Source: Pithys albifrons albifrons | Taxonomy: Eukaryota; Chordata; Aves; Passeriformes; Thamnophilidae | DNA length: 64,000 bases | Direction of reading: 5' to 3' | Assembly (NCBI RefSeq): GCF_047495875.1 | Contig: NC_092497.1 | Coordinates: 6,713,513-6,777,512 of the forward strand | Part shown: one piece after another, positions 36,301 to 49,955 of the stretch | How positions within the stretch are numbered: the stretch's first letter is position 1 | Layout of the letters: every line of letters starts with the position of its first letter | Position numbers and translations under genes: made by a program | The notes under the pieces: generated by a model | Seen by the model: the letters and a program-made list of their open reading frames with translations, nothing else | What the model was told of the DNA's origin: nothing | Databases searched by the model: none

Positions 36301-37633
36301 CCAGTAACTCTATTAAAATGACAAAAATAATAATGCCTCTGGAATCATCCTCTCTCATGCTACATGTCTGCAAAACTTTTGCCAAAGACACCTTCTTTTC
36401 TAACTCCTTTTTATCTGCCTTACTGCCATGGCTGAACCAAAAAGTACTTCCAAAATGATGACACATTTTCATTGCGTGATGTTTTTTCTTCCACCCATTA
36501 TATATATAAAAATTTTCAGAGTATTTCAGTTAATTTCAGTGTACCCATATAAATTTTCCTGCTCATCCAGACCCTGATCTTAGGAAATATATTCCCTTCA
36601 GTACTACTTCTTTCAGCCATTCACTTCCTTGAATTACATTAACTTGTAGAAATGCTGAGTTTCACAATGAGAAGAAAGACACTTTTAATAATATCAATTA
36701 CTTTATGGTATCATTTGCACTGTGTTCAGCATGATATTTTTGCTGCCTCTGACAACTGTAAGTCTGAAAGTACTACAAATGCGTATCTGGAACAGCAGTT
36801 TTCTGTCTAGTCTGTAAAATTGTGTACCACAGAGCAAGACAGCAATTTATGCCTATAGCTATATGCCTAATACTTAGCTATACTGTTTCATTCTTGTGAG
36901 TCATCCTATTTGACTTACATAAGTAAATCTGATACATCAGTGTTTACTGTATTAAGGCTTTAGCAACAGTAGCAGAAACTCTGAATATCTTCAGAAAAGA
37001 TAAATCCATCTTATTTGCTTTGCTAAATGCTGCCTGGCAAGCAGAGTTATGGAATTTAACAGTAAGGCATGAAATGGTTGGAAACAATTTTGAAGCTCTG
37101 GAGATCACTCACAGAATTAAGTGCACTTCAACATGTAGGTAGTTGTCAGAAGTGCACCATAAATCTCATTCAGGTAAAATATTGCATGATTATTTTTTTC
37201 CTTGCATACATATTTGAATAAAATAGAAGTCTTCCTTATAAAAAGTTTACGTCAAATTTTAGGCGGAGTTGTTTTATTTTGTATTGTTTTTCTTTCCTCA
37301 TTGAATTGACTTCCTGTAACAAAAAGGTTGGAAGAAATACACATCTTGGCAAAGTTAAAAGCTACAGAGAAGAGCAACACATTGTTCTTCATTTTACTAT
37401 GCACTTTGCCTTGAAACTTACTGACTGCTTAAATCATCTCAGCTACACAGAAACCTTTAGCAATAAAATAAAAACTGTATTAAGCTCTAAATTTTATACA
37501 CAACTGGTATTTCGCATTGACAGAGAGTTTATGAAACTTGTCAACTTCTGAGTCCAATTTATATGAAGGCAATCAGAATCTGAGGACATACAAATTAAAC
37601 TAGTCAGAAATGGTGCAAATAAAATTAACCAAG
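33338..37633. other. Unique AT-rich non-coding stretch
   Basis: About 4.3 kb. It holds a T/G-rich tract around 35195-35300 and a short AT microsatellite around 35625-35660. Open frames of up to 97 codons arise partly from these tracts. No gene or transposon is supported. Confidence 0.55.
35195..35300. repeat. T/G-rich simple repeat
   Basis: TTTTTGTTTTTGG and TTGTTGTTG units. A valine/leucine/phenylalanine-rich open frame here is a translation of the tract and should not be taken for a membrane protein. Confidence 0.75.
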
Positions 37634-38220
37634 TGTTGTAGTTTTAGCTAGGCCTCAAATTAGCAAACTCAGAGAATCTACATAGATTAAAAGAGACAGT
37701 TGTCACCTGACTTAAGTTACCAAAGAAATATTTCATACCAGATGACGCAAAACTGAGATATAGATACAGGAGCAGGAAGTGTTTTCTCAGTTCCATCATG
37801 TCTGCAGTGCAGACAGGACTTGCTGCTGCTGCCCCACTGCCCTGGGCCCTGCTCCTGCCGCTGCTACATCGTATTTTGTTTTAGTTTCAGGGAAGTGGAA
37901 ATATTTTATTGTTATGCTCTCTTTTGCTTTCCTGGGTGTCTTTTAGAGTATTTTATGCATCTAGAGTAATGAAATCTGTTTTCAGTAAGAAATAGAAAAT
38001 TGTTGGTTTTGTTGTTATATCCAACTTGTTTATGTTATAGTGTAGTTTTCTTTTAATTTTCTCTTTTCTGTGTGAATATATATAATTAGTTTGAGTTTAA
38101 ACCTGTTCTGAGTTTCTAGGTTGTTGGGGTTTTTTCCTTTCTCTGTTTTCTTGGCAGAGAGGGAGGGAGGCTCTAAAACTGTGTTAGGCAGTTAGCATTT
38201 TGCCAGCTCAACCCAAGACA
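37634..38220 (+). mobile_element. Endogenous retrovirus solo LTR, family A, second copy
   Basis: A 587-bp relative of the LTR at 16895-17501. It starts TGTTGTAGTTTTAGCTAGG and ends TTTTGCCAGCTCAACCCAAGACA, with shared interior blocks GGGCCCTGCTCCTGCCGCTGC-like, TACATCGTATTTTGTTT, GGAAGTGGAAATATTTTATTGTTATG and GGGTGTCTTTTAGAGTA. Flanking 5-mers are CCAAG (37629-37633) and CAAAG (38221-38225), a 4-of-5 match that fits an aged target site duplication. The first 150 bp differ strongly from the other copy, suggesting subfamily divergence or more decay. Solo, with no internal sequence. Confidence 0.85.
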
Positions 38221-40251
38221 CAAAGTTATTAATTTTTCTTCCTCCTCTGAAGCTCCTCTTGCTGTTTTCCATACTCTTGGCAAGGGGCAAACAGAAAGCT
38301 GAATATGAAAGTTTAGTCTCTCCATTAAGTAGAAACTTCCTGCTGGGATTTGAGAAAAAGACTGGCATAGAAATAGGTAACCATCTAGCTTCTGGGCTGT
38401 GTGGCCTCTAGCTCAAAGGAAGCACAGGGCCAGAGGTTATGTATTATTCATCTTTCAATTGGACTCAGTGGAGAAATTTGAGAGTTTACTACATAAATAT
38501 GTTACATTTAAGTACATCATGTATTTCCATAGAGCTCACTGAGGTCCAGATTCATCATTTCCTTCCAGTTCAACAAACTGCTTTAAAATATGCTTAAATC
38601 AACTTCAGCAGAGCTATATGCACTTATTGAAAGTTCAGTGTGTACTTAAATGATTTAGAGAATGAGGACCATCTGCATATGTGTAAGTGTTTTGCTAAAT
38701 GACATAAGTATCCAATCCACAGCTCCATGAAATCCATGAGGTTTCTCCTTTAATGTCACTGGGCTACAGATTTAGTCTTAACAGTTGTACACTACCAGTT
38801 CAGAGCTCTCTTGTTGCTTCCTTGAAAGATGACATTCATGCTTTCACAGCCATGCCATATGCTTTGCATTGGAAAGCCTTGGATGGTTTTCTAACATTTT
38901 TCACTTAATGATGTCTGTGGGGCTTGTTGTGGTTATGATTTTAAAATACACCGCTTAAAAGTGACAACTAGCACAATGAGAATAATAATCCCTTTTGAAG
39001 TAGATTGAAACACACGTGCTGCCTGTACCATAGACAACGGTGCAAGGTAGGAAACTTCATGTTATCTGTCTCACACTCAGTGGTGCATTTCTGACAAAAG
39101 GGATTTGTTGTAGAGCTATTTATTACCAGGATGATTACAGATATTAGAATTTAAATGTAAGAATGTGGTGAATAAACATTATATGTCAGACCCTCTCTTT
39201 CTATGGCCAGATGAGGTGAGAGCACCTATGATTTAGCAATTTCCCTGACCCACATTAAAGTAACATGTGGGACTATGGAATTATGTTCTATAATCCTGAT
39301 TTTGAAGGCAATTTAATTATTACTTATTTCAGCACCTCCTGCTTTTAATGACCTCTGCTTTCATCCCCCCGCCCCCCCCACTTATTTATAAGACTGTTTA
39401 TACCACCCATGAGATAATAAGATAATAAGATATTTAAATTCTCCCTTAGATATGTCCTTTTCTACAACATCCTTAATTAAATTATCTACAGGAGCAATTG
39501 TGTCCTTCTCAGTCCTCACTCTTCTGTGCCTCAGAACGAAACTTCAATAAAACCGTCTTGTTTTATTATGGCACATCAATATGGTAGTTATTAATGATTC
39601 CCTAAATCATTCTTCATAATATATCTGGAAAGGGTACCATCTTAGATTCCATTGAAAAAGTTAGGATTGGGAGATATCAACAAACCATTTACTAAATGAA
39701 AGAGCAACTGATTAACAAATAAAAGAAAATAAACTGAGCCCATTTAAGCAAAATATATCTTAAGTCAGTAAAAAAAAATAAAGAGAAAGCTATTGAATTT
39801 TTTTCAGAAATGACATTTATGCCACAGGTACTGAAAGAGAAAAGCAGAATCTGAGGGTGGCAGCAGTATCACATCAGTCATATAATTAACAGGCAAAGAA
39901 AGACCACTCAGTACTCCCATGCTGTGATTCCCTGCAAAGAGACAAGGCTGTTTCTTACAGAGGAGGGCAGGTGCTGTATTGGGAATAATGGCTGTGGCAT
40001 ACACAGAACTGTAGTATCCATCCTGGGCAATTAGTCTTAAGCATAGAGAAGACTCACAAAAAATTACCTAAGTATTTAAGAAATATTTTTAAAATAGAAA
40101 ATATAAATGTAAAGAGGACAACATACTGGAAATCTGAAAGTTTGTTTCATTCAACAGAGAAAAGAAACAAAGTCAATGGCTGAACACTAAATTCAAATGA
40201 GAATTTTAAGTTTAATTCAAGTGAGAAATCATGCTCACATATTTAACAAGC

Positions 40252-40320
40252 TTAAATAAAAATAATAAAATAAAAAATACAATAAAAAATAAAATAACAT
40301 AAAATTTAAAAAAAAATTCA
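40252..40320. repeat. A-rich (AATAAA)n-like tract
   Basis: Degenerate AATAAA/AAATAAAA units. Low-complexity; the AATAAA words need not be polyadenylation signals. Confidence 0.8.
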
Positions 40321-40567
40321 AAGGGGACACTAGATTTTCATGGTGGGTTTTAATCAGCACCACAGACATTTCTAGACAATGCCATAGTGTAGCCTGCTAT
40401 ACTAAGTATAGGAACATCTAGAGAAAAGCCAAGAAAATTATTAAGGTAAGACTAGACTAGAAAAATGAGACTAGAAAAATGAATTATGCCACTGGGGTTG
40501 GATTTTTGCAGTCTGTTTACTTTATTAAATTAAAGATTTGACTGGACTGCAGTCTGTAAGTAGAAAT

Positions 40568-40665
40568 TAAAACAACAACAAAAGCAAAAACACAACAACA
40601 AGAAACAACAACACCAACACCAACAAAATAAAACAAAAACAAAACACTAAAAAAACCCCCACCTC
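40568..40665. repeat. (CAA)n-rich simple repeat
   Basis: ACAACAACA and CAACACCAACACC units with A-rich and CCCC interruptions. Low-complexity tract of the same type as those at 54.1, 56.5 and 62.9 kb. Confidence 0.85.
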
Positions 40666-43600
40666 AACAATAGAACTAAAGGAAACATGGCTGGAAGAAC
40701 AAAAAGGGAGTTAAGGATGACTATCTAAATGTTTGATTTACCAGCATGCTAGTCTGTGTTGCTTTAACTCTTTATGCAAAAGGTTTAATGTCTTTCTAAA
40801 ACCTGTAATACAGAAAATGACTGTGGCTTTTGAGGGATCATATGATGCTGTTGGAGGCATCCCTTTTGACATTAAAATCATAACATTTCAAATATCTATA
40901 CCACTTTTAAAAACCTCAGCACTTCATGCCCAATACATCATAATCCTAGTCTGCTTTATTTCCAGTAATTGTTATTGTCAAGAAGGTTTATAAAGTAGCA
41001 ACTGCCACAGAAAGTGTGTGACACACTTACACATATATCCATGCTTAATCTAAACTACCATACACCTACACCATTTTTACCATGATGCATTAAAACACAG
41101 AGTAAGACCTATTGGTACAGTTTAACAGAAGAATCACAATACTACACTATCTTTTGTCTTCTATATCTGTAATTTTTCTAGCCTTTGAGACTTGTTTCTA
41201 TTTTGAATCTATTACTGCAATAAAAAAGTCACTTGTGTTATGTTATTAACTGTACACCAAAGTGTGTTCATTTCCAGATAAATATAATTTTCTGTTGTTG
41301 ATTATTTTGATATAGACATCAAAAAGAATCCCAATAAGTTCCTGTACCCTATGGAAATATGGCAAGATCATTCCTGGGGTTTATGTCAGATGGTGTAAAG
41401 GAAACGGGTTTTTCAAACCCACTTCATTGTCAGCACCCCAAATGCATGTTTCAGAGCAGTACCTTAGTTTGCAAACTCCGAATCCCACTTTGGATTATCA
41501 TACAACACCTGTTGTCTTCAGGAGCTGTGCTGAAATTTAAGGCAGATTTATTCACTGCAAATTATTTGGGTTAATGGCAGCATGCCCACCTGTGATGACT
41601 AAAATTAAATATAGTCCAGCTTTAACTAAATGTTGAAGCTTCCATCTTATAAAGAGGCTCAGTCCAGACCTTGAAGAGGCAGCTGAGAAGTTTGGGAGCC
41701 TTATTAATAAAAGTTCTTAAATTAAATTGCTAAGATTTAGCAGAGAGGATACTGTTTTCTCTTCTCCACCAACCTAAGTCACTTCTAGTCTTCCATAAAA
41801 CACAAAAGCATTTCCTTTTCCTATATTTTAATGAGAGTGCTAAAAAAACCCCAAAAACCAAAAAAAAACCCCTGCCAATAAAACAACCAAAAAAATCAAG
41901 GCAAAGTAGTCATTCCATGATTCTAGTTCACTCTAACCAATGCATATTCTTAGTTTGGAAGCAATGATAAAAATCCCTCTCCTCTTCTAGCCAATAGTAA
42001 AAAATATTATTTTTTTTATCTTGTTTATCTTAATGTAAAATTAGCATTGATGAGTTTAATACATTCTAGTTGCATTGATTTTTGTCATTTGCAACATCAC
42101 CCCTATTTTTCTCAGATATTTTGACGTTTGTAAAGATTAAGGAAACAAAAATGACTGAGATGTCAGTGTTTATAGAATTAAAAAAATAATCTATTCCTTC
42201 ACTGAAAGAAATGAAATTTTATTCAGTTAAAAAAAAAAGAAACAAAGGGAAGGAAAAGCATAACTCAGTTCACACGGTAAATGGAAAATTACATACTACA
42301 CTGGAAGCCAGCTCTTATGATTATGATATCCTTTACATTCTTGGCCTTTAGATACCAAAGTCTTTCTCACTCTAAACAAACATGAAAGGGGGCAGGAAGA
42401 AGAAGGTAGGTAAATTCAAGTAAGATTACCAGTAACTTCCAGCACAGCTTTGAGAAACTGACTTTGTTGATTTAAACACAGTACAATAAATCAGATTCCA
42501 TGACCCTCCTGAGGTCAACTTCCAGCTTTCAAAAAAGTGAGATAAAGTGAAAAACCTGAAGATAAAAAAACAGTTGCTGAAAGCACTTTTCCCTCCCAAA
42601 CCCTCTTGAGAGTATCTGAGTTTGTAGGCCCTTCTGAGGCTTGCTTTGTATGCATTTTAAAGGTTGGTTTGGGGTTTTTTTCCTGTATTTTTCCCTCATG
42701 CTTCTCCACTATAGGCTAGCTACTGGTTCAGTGACTATTTGTCTCCTTTCTTTTTCACTTGCTTATTGATATTTGAAAAAAAAACCCCATGGGACACTCA
42801 GAGACCTTCCTCTGTTCTTATAGGTTGTTCAAGCTTATTTTCTGTGTATGTATCCAACAATATGTACAAGTATATATAATTACAGACAATAAAAATATCC
42901 ATTTAGCAATAAGCTCCTCCAAGAATGATAGACTCAGAAAACATTATAATTTGACAGAAGCTTTTAAATATTTATGCAGCAATCCATCCCCTTGCACTTG
43001 TTCTTTATGGCCATAATCGGAATTTCCAGAAGAACCAAGGGTGGTCCCAGTACATAACTTTACTGACATGCTTTCCTCTAGAAGGAATACTAACTCTTTC
43101 AGCTGTCTAAATATTCTGTCTGGTAGGTAATATTAATTCTTGTAAAAGAAGGTCTCTACTTGATGTTTCCCTGATAACTTCCTCACCAGACTCCCTCCTT
43201 GCTCCCAAGGCAGGAGATACACAGGGTTGCAGCTGGACTAAGCATAGAGTGATGCAAACACCAAAACATTCACTCTAGCACTCAGCAAAACTCAGCAGGA
43301 TCTAGTAGTTAAATAATGTGGCCACAAAGCAAATGTTGCTTCAAGCCCAGTTCATTTCCACTCTTGAGTAGTAATGTTAGAGTCAGTTTACATACCCACA
43401 GTGACATTCATTATGAAACCAGCCATATTTCTAAAGTATTCTAAAAATTCTGAGGTTTAAAGTTGAATGTTAATATATAAGGGTACAAGCCATAGATATT
43501 AGATGATAGAAACAGTCTAAAGATTAGCACAAATTTAATTTTATCTAAGAAATTCGCATGCAAATAAAGCAAAGAAACAAAACCCTGACAAAAATAATGA

Positions 43601-44479
43601 TTCAGGGATAGCTCACTATACAGCTGAAATATGTGTATTTCCATGTTCCCAAGCTGCCTAGTTGTCCCCTGATATTTATTACAGAAATTAAGATACTACT
43701 GCTGTTCTGGTAAAACACTTCCAAGACTAAGCAAAGACATGATGTAAAATTATCAACTATTTCATAAGAAAGAAGAGTCCTTTCAATCATTCCCAAACTA
43801 GGACATTTACAAGTCTTTCAAGAACTTTGCAGATCAAAGTGATTTTGGCAAACTTCAAGGAATTAAAGTGTTCAGGGTCACTGGAAGTTGAAACTGTTGG
43901 TGAACCAGGTCTGACACAGGCAGGAGACAAAACTGAACAAAGTTTCACTGTTCTCAGCTGTCAAACTTCAACCAGATCAACGAATTTCAGTCTTCACTTC
44001 AAGACTAATAATAGGAAAAGTTGCCAGGAGGCTTAAAATCACTCAAGTTAGGTGGAATTCAGAGCTAAAGTATGCCTCTGAATCCAGGCTGAACTAATCT
44101 TTGCAAGTTAAATCAATCAGAATGCAAATATATATACCACTTATATAGCTTTTTCTTTTTGTATCTTCTGTTGAAACTATAGTACCGTGGACAAAAGAAC
44201 CCACTGTCTACATATACGTTGGTCTACTTAACCCATTGGCACTTAAATATTTAAACCCTATTTGGGGGCACAGCTCCCTATATCTATAAACAAAGGTTCA
44301 GTCCAATATGCTTTTTCCAAAGGGAGAAAATCTTTTGTTTCTCCTTCCTTCCCTTTCTGCCTTTCCAAAACATATATTGAGATAAAGATAAGCCACCAAA
44401 AATCACATAGCAATTAACTTTTTATTTATTTAAATCTAGACAAAATCCTTAAGTATGCTTCTGTACTTATGAATCTTTA

Positions 44480-44680
44480 TGTATAAATATATACACATAT
44501 GCATGCACAGATCACATATAAATGAAAAATATCTATAATATATAGCATATACATATACTTAATCACACACTTTATACATATTTATACATTTTATACAGAG
44601 AGTCTAGGTATGGATTTATAGATATATAATAAATTTATACATACAACAGACTGTGTCTGTGTATGTGTGTTTGTGTGCAT
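44480..44680. repeat. Degenerate TA/TG-rich tract
   Basis: Irregular ATATACACATATG, TATATAGCATATAC and GTGTATGTGTGTTTGTGTG words spread over 200 bp. It looks like an old, decayed dinucleotide microsatellite. Confidence 0.6.
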
Positions 44681-46980
44681 TTCTATATTTTAATAGCACA
44701 AACTTTAAAGAAAGGGAAGAGGATGGGATGCTTTTGCGACCTTATATCTGTTGGGTGCAAATGATGTTCTCTGTAATATCCAGATAGATGTGTCTTGTTA
44801 ACTGCCTCATCCTGTGGTGTCATCATTACTGTAATTAATGAATTACCATAGCAAACTGCAATGACTGTAATGTTTTAGGGAATAAGCAACCATTACCTGT
44901 GACAATATGGGTTGGTGGGCATCAATGGCTTATATTTCATATTGGACTGGTTAGGAATGATGACACCAGCAATGTCCTTCACTTAAAGAGGAAAAGAAAA
45001 TCAACTTAAAACTTTCCCAAATGAAAAACTTTGCCCTTTTGCTGCCTTTCCTAATAGAAAACAAGTTAAAATGTACCATTGGGCAGGTTAATTGACTTAC
45101 AAGTATGTCTTTTTAATAAGTGTCATAAAGTATGTCATGCAGCCAAAACTTGCTTTCAGTGCATTTTTTAAACTGTTGTCAACCAGATTAAAGTTTATTG
45201 TTCGCATGTAAGTTTCCGTTTTCAAGCTGTAATGAAAGACATTAAATTGATTTGCCATGCGTAGATATGAAGTGGGTTATGTCCTTTGCTCTTAGTCAAT
45301 GTGCCTTTCCCAGATGCTTCCCTTCTTTGCTGTTTGTCTAAGCAATGAGTGATCATGAAACAGTCTCCCTGGCCGAAGACACAGCTCTTCATTTCTGTGG
45401 AATACCTTAAATTAAATGTTAGTTTATATAGGAACCTGATTCACCATGGCTTGACTTCAATTACACCTTTTTATAAGTATTTGGATTCTTTGATGGAGAC
45501 ATGATTGAAGAAATCCTGCAGTGAAGCAGACTTTAAAAATGGGTTTGGGTTGTTTGGTTTTTTTTATTTATTTTTGTACCAGCACCTGTGTGGTGAGACC
45601 CCATTACTGAAATTAGTGTCTGGCATAACTCAAGACTAAATGTTCTGCAATGATCCCAACATTCACCTACTTAAAACACAATATGTCAATTGAGATTGTG
45701 CCTTGTCTTTACAGAAGCAGACAACAAGTTAAAATAAAATTAAAAAAAAATAAGGAAAGATGAATTTTAAGGAAAAGGACTAATTACCAATAGCAAGAAA
45801 GAGAGAAAGAAATTTCAAACCATGATAGACATGAAGAAAATTCCTGGAGCAGGAGGCATTTAAAAATACTCTGGGGAGAACTAGGATTCCATCTAGTAGT
45901 CCATTGTTTCTTCGGGTTTTTTGTTTGTTTGGGTTTTTTTACATTGATTCACCTCACACACACAAGAAAAAGGATTTAAAAAAATCATAGAAGCAAATAC
46001 AAGCAAGCAAAGAAATACAGAAAAAAAACCACAAAAACATCCTTTTAGTTCTGTGACTCCTGTAGAAAGTAGCAAGTGTCGCCAGTCCAAAATCTCTGTG
46101 TGTTGGTACTAAAAAGCATTTTAAATTTATGTTCTTATTTTTAAGTATGTCTCCTTAGCATGTCTTTCAATGGAACTGATAAAACAACTGGTTTTTTTCC
46201 CTTTTCTTTGTATTCCTGTCCAATCTCCTCACTCCATAAACACAAAAATGACAGTCTCTGAGGTCCAGAAAGCAACAGAAGAAAGCAAGGGAAGAAATTT
46301 ATTTACCTGTTGTAAACTTTCTTCAGAAAATTAGAGACTTTTGCTGCAAAATTATCTTTCAGTTACCCAGGTACTTCTGAACTTACTAAGCTGATAATCA
46401 TAAAGACATCAGATTTTTTTTTCAAATGCTTCTTTCTACTTATTCTATCTTATTAGATACAAATGCCATTTATGTAAATTCATTAAAGCTGCATGTTAAG
46501 AATGCTGAAATGGATCCAGTAGCTCAAAGTAGTCTTCTTACTGACCTATTGAGACAGCACGTGTTTTTAAGGATGTATGGGTTGATGTCACGTACAAACA
46601 GATGAAATTGCACTTGTGTTGGCATCATGGGATAAAGTCGTTTTATCCTAGATGTTTACTTTTCTTCTGACTAATGTTATAAATTAACCCATTTTCTCTA
46701 CCTGTGGGGGAAAGGGTGAGATTTTAAGTAAACTGCAGCACATTTAATAGAATGATTTCACTGTATCTGTAACTATAGAAATGCAAAATCCTGCCTCAAA
46801 CCTCAGTGAGATTCCTTACATTAACTTCCCTGGCTCCTTCCCCAATTTCAGCCTTAGCAGTGAAGCAACAAGTCCTGGCAATTTTGTCTTAGAGTAGCTC
46901 CTTTGAGTTTCTTCCTTCCCTCAGGCCAGTCTGGGTAGTTATTGAAAAGAATTTTATATAAATACTCTCTTTGCATACAT

Positions 46981-47032
46981 TTTTGGTTGTTTTTGTTTGT
47001 TTGTTTTTCTTTTTGTTTTTTTCTTTTCTGCT
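46981..47032. repeat. T/G-rich simple repeat
   Basis: TTTGGTTGTTTTTGTTTG and T-run units. Low complexity. Confidence 0.8.
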
Positions 47033-48134
47033 GATTCACACCTCATTGCCAACCTCACTGCAGCCCACTTATGCCCAGAAACCACATGCACTTACTTGGC
47101 TTGCACATTCCTAACTAAAGACACCATGATGTGGTCACAGTAAACACTGATATCTTAAACGTACATGAATAATTTAATCACTCACTGAGGACTGACAGAG
47201 CAGGCAAGAGGAAGCCGCCACCCCCAAATTATTAAAGACATTTATAGAACCATAAAAATCCCACAATAATTCAATCATATTTTTATTAAAGGGCACTAAA
47301 TATAGTGCTTATTACATGCTGGGTAGAGATGAGGTGTGCACTGGGGCGAAATAGAAAACATGCTCAGCTGGAATTTGCCAAATGCACGTTGTCTCTTTTT
47401 GCTGACAGACAGATGACCTGACCCATTAATACAATATACTTACTGATTTTTCCTCTCCCCTACCCCTTTTCTTTTTAACTGATATGCTATGTCATGGTAC
47501 ACTACTACAAAATAAACAAACAAACAAATGAACAAACACACACAGAGAAAAAAACCCTCAGCCAAAGCTCTTAAGACAGGAGTCTATATTTCCTTCTATT
47601 TTGATTCCTGTGACAAAGTGCCAGGTTTAACACTGAAAATAGAGGCAGAAGAAACAAGAAGGTACCAGGAAAAAAAAATATGTGCACTTTGTTCTTCTCT
47701 ACTTCTAACTCACTCTCTAGTTGTGAAGTTGCACTTTCTGCTTTTAACATTTGCCTCACTCTCCCAATCATTAAATTAGAGTTAACACTATTTGCTAAAC
47801 ACAGTATGGCAATGCAGTTCATTAATGAGACAAAATTCTGACTCAAGAAGAGTTTCATAAAGCTGATTATTTTACTTTGATTCTATCGGTAACTGTACAG
47901 ATTACATTTCTTGTTGTGGGGAACAAGAATTACTAGATGTATAAGAGAAATATTGCCTGGTAATGAAGGAAACAGAAAATTTTAGCATCCCATTACATGG
48001 GCACAGGTAAAGATGTTCTTCTCTTTACCTTATCATGCTTTTAAATATGAAATGCTGTAATATCAAAAAGAAAACCTCTTCTGTAGGAGCTTAGTAGGTG
48101 TAGCGTGTCTTCTTCATAGTCTATCATTCCTTTC

Positions 48135-48480
48135 ACTGTACAATTCTGTCAGCACTGATTTATGAATGGCAGGTCCTGCTTGACCAATCTGATCTTTCCA
48201 TGACAAAGTGGCCCACCTCATGGATGAAGGAAAGTCTGTGGATGTGTCTACCTGGACTTCAGTACAGCCTTTGACAGCATCTCTCATAGCATTCTCCTGG
48301 AGACACTGGCTGCACATGTCTTGGATGAGCATAATCGTCACCGAGTAAAAAAACTGGTTGATGGCTGAGCTCAGAGATTGGAGATGAATTGAATTACATA
48401 CAGGTGATGTCTGGTCACCAGTGGTGCTTCACAGGAATCTATCGTTCTGTGTTTATATCTAGCCTAATAACTGGACTAAT
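48135..48480 (+). mobile_element. Internal CR1 LINE fragment (reverse transcriptase region)
   Basis: The plus strand matches CR1 ORF2 around the palm of the reverse transcriptase: blocks resembling TTTATGAATGGCAGGTCCTG, then a stretch that encodes YLDFSTAFDSISHSILLE-like residues near 48250-48300, then AACTGGTTGATGGC, GGTCACCAGTGGTG and a diverged TTTATATCT segment near 48455. Neither the 5' end nor the octamer 3' end is present, so it is truncated at both sides, probably by later deletion. Frame is not kept throughout. It lies on the strand opposite to the 3.7 kb copy. Confidence 0.85.
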
Positions 48481-49839
48481 TACTGTGTTTTCTGCAACTG
48501 AAATGAGGAATGTTTTTAGCACCACAAACCATAAACAAAATAAGTCTGCCCTACTTTGACTTGTTGTGAATTCCTGTCTCTATTCACTCTCCTTATACTA
48601 TACTGAGAAACTGCTGCTCTGCTCATAGTTTGATCATTCATTTTAGTAGAGAAATGCACCACAGGAAGGGGCTGGCCAAATGAATTTGCCAGGTGACTAT
48701 TCCTGCTGATGAGGATATTTCTATTTGCAACTACTCTGCTGAAAATATTTTCAACATTTATTGTTTTTTCTAACATTGTAAAATTCTTATTAAGTTTTTT
48801 CTTCTCCAATCAGAAAGTTTTAAAATCAATATGAAAATATTGAATATTTAATTTACAGTTTTATTGTGCTTTTTTATTATTTTATAGTAGGTGTTCTTGG
48901 TTTTCAACTCACTATGTATTTATTACGGTTTTTATTATACTAGGTTTCTTTTTTATCTTTTTTTTTTTTTTTGCATCTGTTAGAATATTGCATTTTAAAA
49001 TATATTAAAAAAATCTTTCAATGGAGGTGAAATCTGCTTTAATAACAAACTGATAGGATATTCAAAGACATTTCATGGACCAAGACCAGATGCATCTTAG
49101 GTGCCTAGCTGCTTGCTGAGAATTTAAGCCTAAATTCCTAGGTTATGAATGTTCAACCTACCTGATATATAATTTTATTAGGACTTGATCTAATCATTGA
49201 AAAACTACTGAAAGACTGCCACCAACTCCAGCAGACTTTGAATAAAGTACTGGAATGAGGAGCAAAATGTTTTGTGGTGCTGATACATTATATAAAATTT
49301 AATTCATTATCAAGATTACAAAGGCAACTCTTTTCTCAGTTGACTATTGTGTAAATATCTTAAAACCCTGTGGGGTTGAGATGTCTTGGCCTGTTTCATG
49401 TTCAGTGTTCATTTTCACTCCAATTATTTCTTACTTGCTTTATCTACACATATAATCTGCCCATTCCTCCCACTTAACATATCCTTTGAACTTTTCAAAT
49501 GCCTTCTGCTCCTCCTTATTATCTTTGCTTAACCACATCTTTGTCTCTTGTCCTATTTTTGATATTTTTTCCTGGGATGAATATAGTTGGTATCCATCCT
49601 CTATATCTGCCAATTAGATACAGAACTTCATACTCTTTTTTTTTCTTCATAATGGTCGATTTTCTGCACTGCTGCTGATATCATTTCACTTCCTGAAAAT
49701 TATTCCATATATTAGATTTTCCAAACCAGTCTCAAAAAAAAAAAAAGAAAAAAAAAAGAAGGGAAGGGGGGATGTGGGGTGGTGAAGAAGTGAAGTTACA
49801 TTCACTTCTAAGATTCTATTTTCTCATACAACCAGCGGA
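48481..49839. other. Unique AT-rich stretch
   Basis: Contains a T run near 48957-48973 and an A/G-rich tract near 49734-49770. A 97-codon open frame on the minus strand (48516-48809) has no recognised domain. The segment 49430-49625 is faintly like old LINE sequence but not enough to call. Confidence 0.45.
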
Positions 49840-49955
49840 ATAATTCATATCTGAATATATTATGATCACTAAAGTAGACCTTAGTTGCTCCACTATTTCT
49901 GTCATATATGTCATGCTCTGGCTTATTATCAGAGCCCAAGTCCAGTACAGTTTCT
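49840..49955 (-). mobile_element. Possible ancient CR1-like fragment
   Basis: The plus strand has TATGATCACTAAAGTAGACC, then GCTCC..., and CAGAGCCCAAGTCCAGTACAG. Similar words in the same order (GTGATCACT, then AAGGTCCAGCA) occur on the reverse strand of the CR1 5' part. The match is weak and interrupted, consistent with an old copy, but it could be coincidental. Confidence 0.3.

Larger units (their letters stand above)
38221..48134. other. Unique AT-rich non-coding stretch, longest repeat-poor block
   Basis: About 9.9 kb with no recognised transposon, RNA gene or exon. Simple repeats are present: C6GC8 at 39365-39379, AATAAAATA-type A/T tract at about 40252-40320, (CAA)n-rich tract at about 40568-40665, A/C tract at about 41842-41890, mixed TA/CA words at about 44480-44680, and T/G tracts at about 45545-45580 and 46981-47032. 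The segment at about 44810-45380 is unique, lacks simple repeats and could be a conserved non-coding element, but this cannot be tested here. Confidence 0.55.

Noticed and set aside
40252..40320. Clustered AATAAA words considered as polyadenylation sites
   Set aside because: They arise from an A/T-rich simple repeat with no gene upstream.
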